Source: Rhizophagus sp. LPA8_4_AMF (Eukaryota > Glomeromycota > Glomeromycetes > Glomerales > Glomeraceae). From it: a stretch of 24,104 nucleotides of DNA. The position numbers and the translations under genes were made by a program. Below, piece after piece: positions 10,080-20,179 of this stretch; the first letter of the stretch is position 1; each line of letters opens with the position of its first letter. Location: the NCBI GenBank assembly GCA_021464525.1, contig JADRCO010000964.1, positions 1-24,104 of the forward strand, written 5' to 3'. The notes under the pieces were generated by a model that was not told the origin of the DNA, searched no databases, and saw only the letters and a program-made list of their open reading frames with translations.

Positions 10080-11960
10080 GTAAAGTAAAATCGTACCAAC
10101 GAGAAATTGAATTATTTTCTTTCTTTAACGGTAAAACATAGCCAAATAAATATAGTTAAAGAAAATTACTCAGTTTATTCTTAACAAACCAAATTATTTT
10201 ATTTTCTAACTACGGTATTTATTGTAATTTACATGATGTTTTCTAATTATTATATTAAGTCCAACACTACCGTTAATTATAAACTGCAATTTTTATGGTT
10301 TCTTCTTTAATTTACAAGAAGAAATTCATAAATACAGTATTAGTTTGTTTACTTATTTAATTTGTAGGCTGTACAATGTATTTTTCTATGGGATTGTGAT
10401 CTGTGGTTAATATCTAGTATTATTTTCGTTAATCTGATATTCAGTTATAGGTTAACCTATAATATCTGGAGAATTCATAAAGAGGAAATCGATAGAATAG
10501 TATTTACAGAGATTAATTTATATTTATGTTTTCATATTAATGTATTTTTTTTTAATAAACAATTAATGATAATTTCAAACCCTATAAAAAAATTATTAGA
10601 AAATTGATCATATGTCGGAGTTTTTCTCAGAAAATTTTTTATGGGAAACAAATTCTAAATGAAACAATTTGTAGATAATAGTTTTAGACTTGTATTCACT
10701 GGACCGTGATTACTGACTGTTATTAGCTATTGATTAGATAATAGTTACTCTTCCGTCATTTTATAAAAAGAAAAATAATAATAATAAACTCCTGTTTTCG
10801 CGGGCGTTACAGAAAAGCATTCACATATACACATATATAGTGTAATTTTTATTTTTTTTAGTTTTTTTTTTTATGATGTGAAACAGCATTGGAACTTTCA
10901 TTTTCAATTTAAAAAACTTAAGCAAGCGTCACCCCATAATATGCAGCTTACACATTGATTACATAAATTTATACTACCACAAACTATAAAACATAAAGAA
11001 AGAAACTGAGAAAAAAAAATTTTTCTTTGAACGAATTCCTATTAAAAAAAATAGGGGATAAAACTCAGTTCATAGAAAAAAAAGGTTGAAATGTTTTCTG
11101 TAAATATTATACAGAGAAAAATAATTCTACTAGAATCCAATTCTTGGAATGGATTACCTTTCATACACAACTTGAGTTTTGTGACACATATTATTTATTA
11201 CATTGCATATTTTTCAATGGTGATAATTTTTGTGGTCTTTGATGCAGATTTTTTCTAATTGCGTAGAAAAAAAAGATTGACAGGTTTCCATTTTGCGTTT
11301 AGACTCTCGGAAAAAATTCTCCGAATCAATTGATCTGGTGCATTTATTATGAATAATTCGGGTTGCTTAAAAAATCGAAAATTCCAATTTAAAGATTATA
11401 AATCTTAGAACTTATGAAAAAGGGGTTTTTGTGGAAAAATCTTTTTTAATAAAGTAAAATAAAATGAAAGTTATGCTATTGAGGTAATATTCAAACATTA
11501 ACAAATGCGAATTTTTAATAGTAACCAATTAACTTCATCTGTAATACATTATTTGTTCAAACCGTCACAATAAGAACTGAACTTGTCTACATATAACATA
11601 GAGAAAATAATTTGTTACATTCGGTTTGATATGAAAATTCATTTTTTTATTTATTTTAAATTTATATAAAAGATGAAGCTAAAATTTCTGTTTTCAACAT
11701 CAGTGGTCTATTTTTAATGGAAAAATTGATAAAATTACTGAAATCATTTAGTAATAATGCAATGTCACATTAATATGTACTACATCTATCTTGTTGGACT
11801 TTCGAGAATTATTAACTGTAACCAGGACAAAAAAAAAAAGTGTCCACAAAAACTACAGTGTACATGTATTAAACTTGTTCAAGATTTTATTTGTAGAAAT
11901 AATAATTAGTATTATTTATCTCTTTTTTTGTGACTTTTTCTTTTTTATTATTAGAAGTAC

Positions 11961-11987
11961 AATTTGCGTAATTTGCGTAATTTGCGT
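11961..11987. repeat. Tandem repeat, AATTTGCGT three times
   Basis: Three perfect 9-bp copies occur in tandem with no associated gene. It is probably a simple replication-slippage array. Confidence 0.9.
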
Positions 11988-12820
11988 ACGCTTTTATGAC
12001 AAATTTAAATGAGAGGCTCTTGAAATTTTTTATAAATAAAATTTTAGTTACAAGCAACATTTTAATTTTTTCCCCCTTGTAAATTTTACTTACAATAATT
12101 GGCTTGAATTTTATTTACGAACTTAGAAAAGAAAAGGTGTCCTCTTATGGCTAAAATCTTGCTAATTTCTTTCAGCAGCAGTTCTCCGATATGCTAATAA
12201 GGATAGGGATGATAATCACGTGACAACATATCGTTCACAATGAAACTACAAATATTAAAATCTTTCTAAGAAAGGCAGCCAAGTTCATGTAGATATTTGT
12301 ACAATTTCAGCTGGAGTCTATTTACTGAATGAGATTATTCAAAGGTTATAATAGTATTTAAAAGGCTAAAAGAAAATCCCAATATTAGTAATAATAAAGC
12401 CAAGGTTCGGAAATGACCAGGTCATTTGATTTAATCATTCAAAGATTAGCATTTGTCATTTATTCATTTGTCATTTTAAAAGAACTTCTATTATATATAT
12501 ATATGTATAAAAATATTCAATACACTAATACAATAGGTTTAAAGTTTTATGCATCCTGTCACGTGCCTGAGAACAGACCGGGACGTTCGTATCACCTTGC
12601 ATAGATTCGTTACATTAAAAATGGGTAAACAGCTTTTTTAGGAACAAAATGATCAAAATATTTGCTGATTAATAGAAATGTTTAAAGTTGAATGGACTTT
12701 TTCAATTTTTTGAATTATATTAATTAAATTGAATTAAAAATGTGTCGGAATCAAATAGTAAGATGAAAATTTATTTGATCGAACCGAGAATGTTGTAGTT
12801 ATGCAAAGATGATCTCTTGA

Positions 12821-12850
12821 TATTTATTTATTTATTTATTTATTTATTTT
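12821..12850. repeat. TATT microsatellite
   Basis: Seven or so perfect TATT units are followed by T and A runs. This is likely polymorphic in length. Confidence 0.9.
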
Positions 12851-13970
12851 AAAAAAAAAAAATTACAACGTTTCATATGTGATCGATTGCTTCAAATTTA
12901 TGTGTTTTTACTCATAGTAAAATTGTTCTTTATGATTTCGATATAAAATTATAACTAGTACTGTATATTTAATAAAAATTATATTTTATTCGTTTTTTTT
13001 TACAAAACTACAACTACAATTACAATATAAAATTCGCAAAATATACCATATTGTTAATGATTTAAATTTTAACTTGACTTATTAATTTGAGTAACCAAAT
13101 GAAAATTATATTTCAGTTGACCGCTTACAAATGAAATCCATGTAAGTTACCAAAAATTCTTTACAAAGAATTTGGAAAAACTTAAAGAATGGGTAGATAT
13201 CTATATTTGGAAAACAAAATTAAAATGATGATTGGATACTTTTTTACGGACAAATACAAAATGTCAACATAAACAGCATAAACAGCAAATAAAATCCCGA
13301 GTATAAGATTAATAAATTGATAGCAAGGGTTAATTTTTGTGAGAATGTTTGTAGGCGGATTATTATGTTTTTATCTAACACATGAATTGATATTTGCCTG
13401 CTCATTTTGAATTCTATGATATGCAAGCTCAGAACAAATAAATCAGACATATTATAACGCCGTGTTGCTATTCGTGCCTGGTTTTTTCTCATTATACAAT
13501 TGTATGGTACATTTTTACTTATTTTGGAATAGATAAAGATTCACTTAGCTCATAATAACACAATTAAAACTACACCCGGTAAAATGTGTTTAATTAACCT
13601 TGATCGGATAATTTGTTTTTCGTTCGGCTCGGAGATTCCGTACTTGTAACTGTGTTCTATGACTTTCTTACTTTTTTTAATGGCGTAAATGCAAATCGAT
13701 AAGATGTTATTAATAGTTGTTATTTATAAATGATAAGTAAATATGTTAATTATATAAAGACACATATTATACAAGAATATAAATAAAATCACACACTAAC
13801 CATATACATATAGATAATAGTAAGAATATCGCTTTAACTGATTTCATTAAAATATTAAATAGATTATGTGAATGCCCACATTAACTAAATCAGTGCCCGA
13901 TCCAAACAAATTTTTTTAGATATGCTAAACAATAAATATTATAGTTTCAGATTAATTAGCGAGAGCGATG

Positions 13971-13978
13971 TATATAAG
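13971..13978 (+). promoter_or_regulatory. TATA box (TATATAAG)
   Basis: This near-consensus TATA element is followed by mixed-composition sequence rather than homopolymer. A start of transcription about 30 bases downstream would place the leader before the ATG at 14037 and the strong splice donor at 14066. It is inferred from the motif and spacing only; in a genome this AT-rich such matches also occur by chance. Confidence 0.35.
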
Positions 13979-14036
13979 AAAGCTGTTGTCTTCAGATAAC
14001 ATCGATAAATTGTATTTGTATTGTTTTCAAACTTTA

Positions 14037-14177
14037 ATGCTATTAAGTGACGAAAATCATCGTAGGTGAGTCTTTATTAAAAACTTTTTCAATAAACTTA
14101 AAGTCTTACTTTAACAATTAAATAATAATTTTCTCAGGCTAAAATTACTAATTATATCTTATAAAAGAGGATCTTAA
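14037..14177 (+). other. Possible two-exon transcript with a 22-codon frame
   Basis: An ATG at 14037 opens a frame that reaches CGTAG|GTGAGT, a near-perfect fungal splice donor, at 14065/14066. A good acceptor, TTTTCTCAG|G, ends at 14137 and gives a 72-base intron of typical size. Joining 14037-14065 with 14138-14177 gives an open frame of 22 codons ending in TAA. The exons could equally be the untranslated leader of a longer transcript or part of a non-coding RNA. Transcription would run toward, and antisense to, the gene at 14378-14620. No known peptide is recognised. Confidence 0.3.
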
Positions 14178-14377
14178 TTTTAAAAAAATCTTATTGCTAT
14201 AATACGTATTATAGTTATAATAAATAGTTCAGATGCATGCATTTAATTATTAATGAAAATATCTCTATTCGAAAGGTTTAAAAGAATGTAAGTAGTATGG
14301 TTTATGATAAATTATTAAAAAAGAAAGGGTTGGATACGGATGCGAGAGAGAAAAACAATGAAATACAATGAATTCAT

Positions 14378-14620
14378 TTAAGGAAATAACGTAGACCTTG
14401 GCCTTGAAGATCCAGCAGGTAAGAATAGGGATTCGAAACTGTAATCATTGTTAAATCTCGTCCCGTTAAAGAAGTTATCTTCGAAAGGACTGTTAGTAAT
14501 TTGCGGTGTGGTTATTCGAGCGATACGATCGATTGTGCTAGAATTATTTATCGGACGAATAAATCTCAACATCCTTCGTCTAGTGTAACTTCTTTGTCTA
14601 TAGGTTATGGTTGACGGCAT
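14378..14620 (-). CDS. Small protein of an unrecognised two-member family (member A, 80 residues)
   Basis: The frame starts at a true ATG (14618-14620) and ends in TAA, with no frame break. I recognise no domain. Its importance is the match to the protein at 21439-21699. After a basic N-terminus (YRQRSYTRRR), both share INNSxTIxRIxRITTPQIT (about residues 24-42), then NFFNG (about 49-53), then FESLxLPAGSS near the C-terminus. The segments between them vary, which is the pattern of a protein under constraint at motifs. There is no signal peptide, membrane segment or Cys. The basic start could bind nucleic acid or act as a targeting signal; this is inference. A possible plus-strand transcript (14037 onward) would run antisense to it. 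It may be one exon of something larger, but no further exons were found. Confidence 0.6.
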   Translation of the reverse strand: MPSTITYRQRSYTRRRMLRFIRPINNSSTIDRIARITTPQITNSPFEDNFFNGTRFNNDYSFESLFLPAGSSRPRSTLFP

Positions 14621-15233
14621 CGGTTGGTTTTCTTCCTTTCTTTTTTATAAAAATTTCTTTTGATTTTTTATAAGCTATTTACAAGACAATTTTCGAAGAG
14701 CTTTTATAAAAAAAAATTATCATTTAAAGTTTGCAATGCATTTCAATAATTTTACCGTAAGAGTACGTTCCTACATAACTTAACACTGAAAAAGGTATAA
14801 CTTGTTACGCATAAAATTAAAATACTTTGTAAACTTACTTCAATCGATCGCATGATTATATTAATATGTAACGCGTAATTTATTAAAGTTAGATCTTACA
14901 ACCAATATCTTTATTACACGCACGCTGTTTTAATAAATATTGCATAAATTAAATTAATTAATTTCTTACAGTACTATTGTTTGGATATTTAATTAAACAT
15001 GTCCCAAATAAAGATTCAATGTATTATCCGAATCTACCCCGGTCCTAAAAATAGAAATAATTGAATGAGTTAGTAACGTAATTATCACACCAAAATTGAA
15101 TTTATAAACAGATGAAACTTTGATAAAATCTTTCGGCTATAAAGAAATAAGTACAATAATTCTTTACTATAATTAGATTGGTAATCAATTAATTAAAAAA
15201 CAATGACTTTTAAAAATATAACGTAACATAGAC

Positions 15234-15378
15234 CCAGTAAAAAGTCCTGTACTGAATTTATATTAGGTTTGTATTGAATTTATACATGAGCCCGTTTGGT
15301 ACGAAAAATTGGCCAAATGTTTTACCGAATGGCTCATTTCATAATTGGCCTATATTTGGTACAAGAACTTTTTACTGG
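15234..15378. mobile_element. 145-bp MITE, hairpin along its whole length
   Basis: The left end reads CCAGTAAAAAGTCCTGTAC, and the right end read inward is CCAGTAAAAAGTTCTTGTAC, differing by one extra base and one substitution. Inside, ATGAGCCCGTTTGGTA (about 15285-15301) pairs imperfectly with TTACCGAATGGCTCATT (about 15322-15338). Most of the element can therefore fold back on itself. No coding and no clear target duplication are seen. Its ends differ from those of the 9911-10079 element, so it belongs to a different family. Confidence 0.7.
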
Positions 15379-17190
15379 AAGAACTAAACTAGGGGACTTA
15401 CTCGGAAATTTCTAGAATTAGTAAAGATGATGTTATATTTATTTATTTTATATTTTTATCGAGTTTTTTACTATTTAGCCGTTCAATATTTATCATAGCA
15501 AGAATACTAATTCTATACAATTGTTTCTGTTTTACAATCGATTGGTTCGTCATTGTTAAATAACGATTCGATTATCTGTTGAAGTACGATGATTCACTCA
15601 CAACTCTAAATTTCCATTTGCAGTTTCAATTTTTAATTTAGAAAAAGATAAAAAATTGCACCATTTTTTAAAGGTACGCGTTGATAAGATCAGCAAATAT
15701 AAACTTTCATTAAGTTTCTTTAATAGGATATTTGCGTGACTACGTTTATATTAATTAATATATAAACTTATTATGGCAATAACTCCGGGATCAGTTATAG
15801 TACAATTATTATTTTAATTAATCACCCCTTTTTATTTAATTTACTTCAAAAGAAAAACAAAAGATAACCTATCGGAAATGACCGAATAATGAGATGGTCG
15901 TTCTTTTGAATTATAGAAGAGTATGTGGATATATGAGATTAAAATATTCTCTCTCGGGGTAAAAGAAATATGCAAAATTAAATAGCATTTTTCGTTAGAT
16001 CATTATTTCTCTGTTTCCTAGATTTGTATCTAATTGATCAAGATTTGGTAAAAATAAATTAGGGCCGAATGTGGCGTCACACAGCCAAAAGTTCATTCAT
16101 AAAATGGCAAATCAGTATAATAATTGTGCTACAAGAAAATCAAGAAAATCATTATTGATAATCGTTGTACGTTCTTATATCGAAATGATTTACACATATA
16201 TTCTAAATTTCCCTTTTTTTTTTATTCCAACATCATGTGTAAAATTATTCTATATACAGTAATTATGTTATCGTTATTATTTTACCTCGAAGGCAATAAA
16301 AAGTGTTATTTTTGAAGGATCATCATTTTAGTCTTAACTTATTACTGTTAAAGTAGTGTGTCACGAAGCCTTCATATGAATTGAAAACGCACGGACGAGC
16401 GGTTTGTCATTTATCATTATGTGATATTTTTGACTTTTGAGAATGTGACGGATTTGGTGGAATTTAGTTTAGTTACTAACTTTCTTTTTTGTAGAACGGT
16501 AAGGAACCGCGATGTTGTATAGTCTGGGGTGGTATTTATTATAATCAAGTGTCCTTTTAGATAGTTATAGAGCTATTATTACGTTAATAATTTTATCCCT
16601 AGGTATTTTGTAATATTTATTAACCTCGCCTATAATAATAATAAAATATGCTACTAATTTTTTTTTTTTAAAAAAAAAGGGTAGGGATAAAGGAGAGTTT
16701 CATCAGCTCCTATTTCTAAGTATTTTTTATGATAGATTATTTTTGATATATTTTTCTATTAATGAAGCTTTGTAGGAAATAAAAATTATCAAGCTTATTT
16801 TACGCGATTATAAGTGTCGTGCTTTATTCGTTGATATGACAAGTTGGCGTGTGGAAAATTGTGGTATTAAAACTGTTATAAATTAGTAAAGTGAGTATCT
16901 TAATAATATAATATAATACATTCAACTGTTCGATAAATGAACTTTATTACTGAATCATATTTAAACATGATATGGTAAGGTAATAAAACGTGTATTTTTC
17001 CTATAGTGACATATTATTTTGTACTTTTTGAAATATAGGATGTTTCGGTTTCTCAGTGTCTTGGAAGTTATGGATGTTTGTTTAAGGGTGTTAAAAATCT
17101 GACTCACTTATACACAATAACTTGGTTGGTAACCGGACATCGGATTTGATATGCTTCTAATATTAGTTAGACACAAGTATCATCATTTTT
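15379..17190. other. Gene-poor AT-rich stretch with no supported gene
   Basis: This stretch contains poly-T/poly-A hairpin tracts, such as that around 16658-16678. The overlapping open frames at 16071-16262 and 16124-16315 cross AT-rich sequence in two frames and look like chance. A GC-richer patch at about 16380-16540 gave no recognisable protein or RNA. Confidence 0.45.
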
Positions 17191-17275
17191 GCTCGCAGAA
17201 GACTAGCTATCTCCAGGTTAGATTGGCTTTTCACCCTCTTGCCACAGCTCTTCGGAGTTCTTGCAACGGACCTTT
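17191..17275 (-). pseudogene. rnl: Fragment of mitochondrial large-subunit rRNA (NUMT)
   Basis: The minus strand reads GAGCTGTGGC, then GGGTGAAAAGCCAATCTAAC, then CTGGAGATAGCTAGTCTTCT. This follows the conserved large-subunit rRNA region GACTTGTGGCTGGGGGTGAAAGGCCAATCAAACCGGGAGATAGCTGG (E. coli 23S numbering about 700-800), allowing the changes usual for mitochondrial rRNA. Only about 85 bases match. Similarity stops at about 17191 on one side and fades past about 17275 on the other, so it cannot act as rRNA. An origin from an endobacterial 23S gene cannot be excluded, although the TAGTCTTCTGCGA variant suits a mitochondrial source. The open frame 17151-17354 in the opposite sense is incidental. 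Confidence 0.7.
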
Positions 17276-17632
17276 TTCCCAATACTTTCATACTGGAGTA
17301 GACTCTATTGAAAATTTGTTAAAAAAAAAGTATCAATGTCCGGAAAACCTTTAGTTAAATTAAGTTTTACATCTTAAATTTTATATGCTGACTGCATATA
17401 CAACGAATAGTATATAGACCACTGTGGCCAAGATGCGCTTCCAGTTCTCTGTATCCATAATATATATATATATATTAGAATCAACTAAATACTCAAGAAT
17501 ATCAAAAAGATGATTTTTAACATCGATTTGAAACTGGAATTATAAACTTGCTATTTTATATTATTTATTTAAAATTTATTAATTTATTTGTTATAATAAT
17601 TTAAAATATTTTTTTGGGGGCATTGCCAAATC
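17276..17632. other. AT-rich spacer with no supported gene
   Basis: It holds a short TA microsatellite (17460-17475). Near 17580 on the minus strand there are AATAAA-like motifs that could serve as the 3' processing signal of the neighbouring secreted-protein gene. Nothing else was recognised. Confidence 0.5.
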
Positions 17633-18261
17633 TCACCGCAAGTGATTTAATTCTGCCCGAAATTCTACGGTAAGGTAACAATCATCAGCGGTGATATTTA
17701 GCATAACTCTTTTTTTTAGGAATTTATACTCGATCAATTGTAATAATTATAAAGTACAACTAATCGTGGTTTATAAAAAGACAATTCTTCGCATAGATAT
17801 TATTCGACCTTTACTCCTTCCAAGAAATCTACACGAAGAGGAGCAGCTGAACCCAGTGTACAATCTCAATATATTATCCAAATATTAACTGTATCCCCTC
17901 TTATTTATATAGCGCACTCTTAGTGCATCTTTACAATGCTGGTCATTAAAAAATTTAGGATATCTACAACCGCTGTTTCTGTCAGTGGCTATGGCTAAAC
18001 GACCGAGTGATTTTGCTGGTAAATCATTTGAAGGACCAACAACCGTGATTTCTAGTTCCTGCGAACCCGGTAACCATTTAGCATTTGTAACACTAGAAGC
18101 ACAAGCCATTAAAAAAAATATTTACTTTTTATTATACCCAAAAAGTTGTGAACAATAATAATAGCAATAGTTTGAAATTAATATACGTGAACTAATTGTG
18201 TTATTGCTATTAGGATTACATCTAATACCAGCAGGATGACACCCGTGAATTTTTTCAACAT
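17633..18261 (-). CDS. Probable four-exon gene for a small secreted protein (about 124 residues)
   Basis: The model on the minus strand is exon 1 18261-18187, exon 2 18106-17935, exon 3 17846-17815 and exon 4 17728-17633 (TGA). Exon 1 encodes a classic signal peptide: MLKK, then a hydrophobic core (VILLVLDVILIAI), then TQLVH. Exon 2 encodes ACASSVTNAKWLPGSQ, ELEITVVGPSND and a Cys-containing GCRYPKFF segment. Exon 4 carries KKRVMLNITADDCYLTVEF. Introns 2 (88 bases, GTAAAG to CAG) and 3 (86 bases, GTAAAG to GAG) are phase-consistent, and the spliced length is divisible by three. Intron 1 (18186-18107, 80 bases) has a GTATAT donor and a T-rich tract but would end in TG, not AG. The alternative canonical acceptor at 18059 would remove the first 16 or so residues of exon 2. 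The family is not recognised. A role outside the cell, perhaps as an effector, is inference from the signal peptide. Confidence 0.5.
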
Positions 18262-18679
18262 ATATAAGAAATAAAAATACAAACAAAATCTATTAAAAAA
18301 AAAAATAATAAAAAAAAAATGAGGTATTATTTCCACTCCAGATTACTAATTTTTTTGTTAAAAAAAACAGTTTTCCATTTTTCTTTATATTTTTATGTTC
18401 GAAAAAATTAAATGTGATTATTTAATCTATTAAATTTTGATCTAGATCATTTTTATAATATTACGCTTTTTAGATTACTAGATTTTTTTTTAAAAGAATT
18501 CAATCAAATCTTTCCATAAAAGTACAACCAACGATCAACTAATTTTATAGTGGTGCGAAACTTTAATGATTAATTTGAAAAATATGTTAAAAATATAATG
18601 CACAGTTATTCTCTTTATTTATTCCTTGTACAATCCTCTCTATAGACTCTATGACATTAGAACGCGACTCATGATCTGT

Positions 18680-19979
18680 TTACTTGAAAACTTCATATTC
18701 TTCAATAATAAACTTACAAACGCTCGACCATCCTTTCATAATTCTTTTTGAAATAATTTTTTTTATATCTTCCATCAAACCAATTTAGATCTTGAAATCC
18801 TAATAAGGAATTACTTGAATGTAAACCGGAATCCACCATATTCAATTCTACTTAAAATAATATCTTTAAGAATTTTTCTTTAATCCAAAGAAAAGATAAA
18901 GGAAGCATCTGATTTATCCCAAGAATTATTTGATTTCCATGAATTAGGATTATAGCCACAAATGATTTGATTGGATTTTTTAACTTTAATAATCACCAAA
19001 GTAGGTTTCTTATTAACACAAAGTTCATGAAATTCCTTTAAATCCATAACGACTTCCGCGAAGTAACAGATTAAATTTATAATGATCATTTAAAAGATTA
19101 TAATTACTTTCATCATTATCCATTGAATCGATCCAGCTTGATAAAAGGGCCAAATGTCCATTATTGACTATAACAGAATCAGGTACAGATTGAAGAATAG
19201 GAATTCTTGGTGAAAGAGAATAAATTGTGATGAAGAATTATCAACAGATTTAAAGAATTCTTTAATTCATTTCTTAAATTACCGCCGTACGTATGTAGGG
19301 GCTAAGCCTTTATTAGGTGTTGTTGGTGTTTATAAACGGGTGTTGTCTCTTATTTCTACGGTTGAATTCCGAAGTGTACTCTTCCTTTGTAATATTAAAA
19401 AATCTTACAAATGGAATAAAATCTTTTAATCGATCCTCCAATATACTGTATTAAAATCATTTTGATCAATTTCAGGTATTTGACCACGAGCCCACTTTAT
19501 TAATTTTTTTCAAATTTCAATTTCATTAATATTTAAATCTTCGCGTTTAATAAATTCAAGTAATATTGATTTATCTATCGAAACAAAATTTGGGGAAGTA
19601 AAAATTATTTTTAGTTTTTGAGCTAATAATTCACAAAAATACTTCCAAAGTCTGGTAAAATATTTACATGAAGTTAAAATAAATATATCAGCAAGATTTT
19701 TTTGAATCCAATCTCTTTCGTAAGTAATTATATATTCTTCCATACATTTTGTTAATTCCGGTAGAATAAGTTCATAATTTTACCATTTTCTTTTTTCACC
19801 CAATTAGAAAGCAAAGCAGCCTTAAAATAAGGAGAATAAGTTCTCAAAATTACAGAATGAGCTTTAAAAGTTTTTTTATCGTTTCTTCCGCCAACTTCAA
19901 GTAATACATCATAATTATCAGCTTAGGTGAATAATCGAGCAATATCTTGCAACAAAGTATTTGCAAAAAGTGGAGCCAT
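18680..19979 (-). pseudogene. Decayed BTB-BACK-TLDc gene
   Basis: Family members use the BTB domain to bind partners, classically cullin-3 ubiquitin ligase; the role of TLDc in these fungal proteins is not known. From the ATG at 19979 the minus strand gives LLQDIARLF, then (after a stop) YDVLLEVGG, FKAHSVILRTYSPYFKAAL (BTB). It continues with CMEEYIITYERDWIQKN and FIKREDLNINEIEI, then KWARGQIPEID (BACK). It ends with SSWIDSMDN, HYKFNLLLRGSRYGF, FHELCVNKKPT, ICGYNPNSWKS and FIFSLD (TLDc), with a typical EEYEVF end before the stop at 18680. Damage includes TAA near 19925, a frameshift near 19780, a large deletion in the BTB C-terminal part just after it, TGA in place of Trp near 19508, foreign sequence at 19281-19362, a frameshift near 19047 and stops near 18890 and 18812. 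It cannot make the full protein. Confidence 0.85.
19281..19362. repeat. GC-richer inserted block inside the BTB-TLDc pseudogene
   Basis: Between the end of the BACK-related part and the start of the TLDc part lies a block with different composition (ACCGCCGTACGTATGTAGGG near the left edge, GGTGTTGTTGGTGTT within). It does not translate into anything expected between these domains in the family. It may be a fragment of a dispersed repeat that helped disrupt the gene. Its exact borders are uncertain. Confidence 0.4.
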
Positions 19980-20128
19980 AATAAATTTGAAAATTTGAAA
20001 ATAAAAAAAAAATAGATTTAATTGGTATCTGAATGTGTTCAGCCAAAGGCGATGATCATAGACTAATCCATATTTAATGTCCAAAATATTTATTGCTTTA
20101 ATAATAATCGTCATAATATCCGAACGTA

Positions 20129-20179
20129 GGAATTATCGGAATTATCGGAATTATCGGATTTTATCGCTGCTTTCAAAAT
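20129..20179. repeat. Three 9-bp GGAATTATC repeats next to a MITE-like end
   Basis: GGAATTATC is repeated three times in tandem from 20129 to 20155. It is followed at 20161-20179 by TTATCGCTGCTTTCAAAAT, which differs at only two of 19 positions from the terminal repeat of the 9911-10079 MITE. This suggests a diverged or solo end of the same family, inserted about 180 bases upstream of the BTB-TLDc start. I found no partner end nearby. Confidence 0.5.

Larger units (their letters stand above)
10080..13970. other. Gene-poor AT-rich stretch with no supported gene
   Basis: About 3.9 kb with simple repeats, including AATTTGCGT three times at 11961-11987 and TATT repeats at 12821-12850. Open frames at 11791-12012, 12413-12604 (plus) and 13244-13492 (minus) were considered. 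The minus one starts at a true ATG and has a hydrophobic C-terminus (82 residues), but it resembles nothing I know and its composition suits AT-rich background. No RNA gene was seen. Confidence 0.5.

Noticed and set aside
13244-13492. 82-codon minus-strand frame with hydrophobic C-terminus
   Set aside because: No recognisable motif, and hydrophobic runs arise readily from AT-rich sequence; no second copy or splice support.
17151-17354. 67-codon plus-strand frame of GC-richer sequence
   Set aside because: It is the antisense of the rRNA fragment; the conserved pattern is in the RNA sense on the minus strand.
17691-17888. 65-codon plus-strand frame
   Set aside because: Antisense of exons 3 and 4 and the introns of the secreted-protein gene; minus-strand reading explains the composition better.
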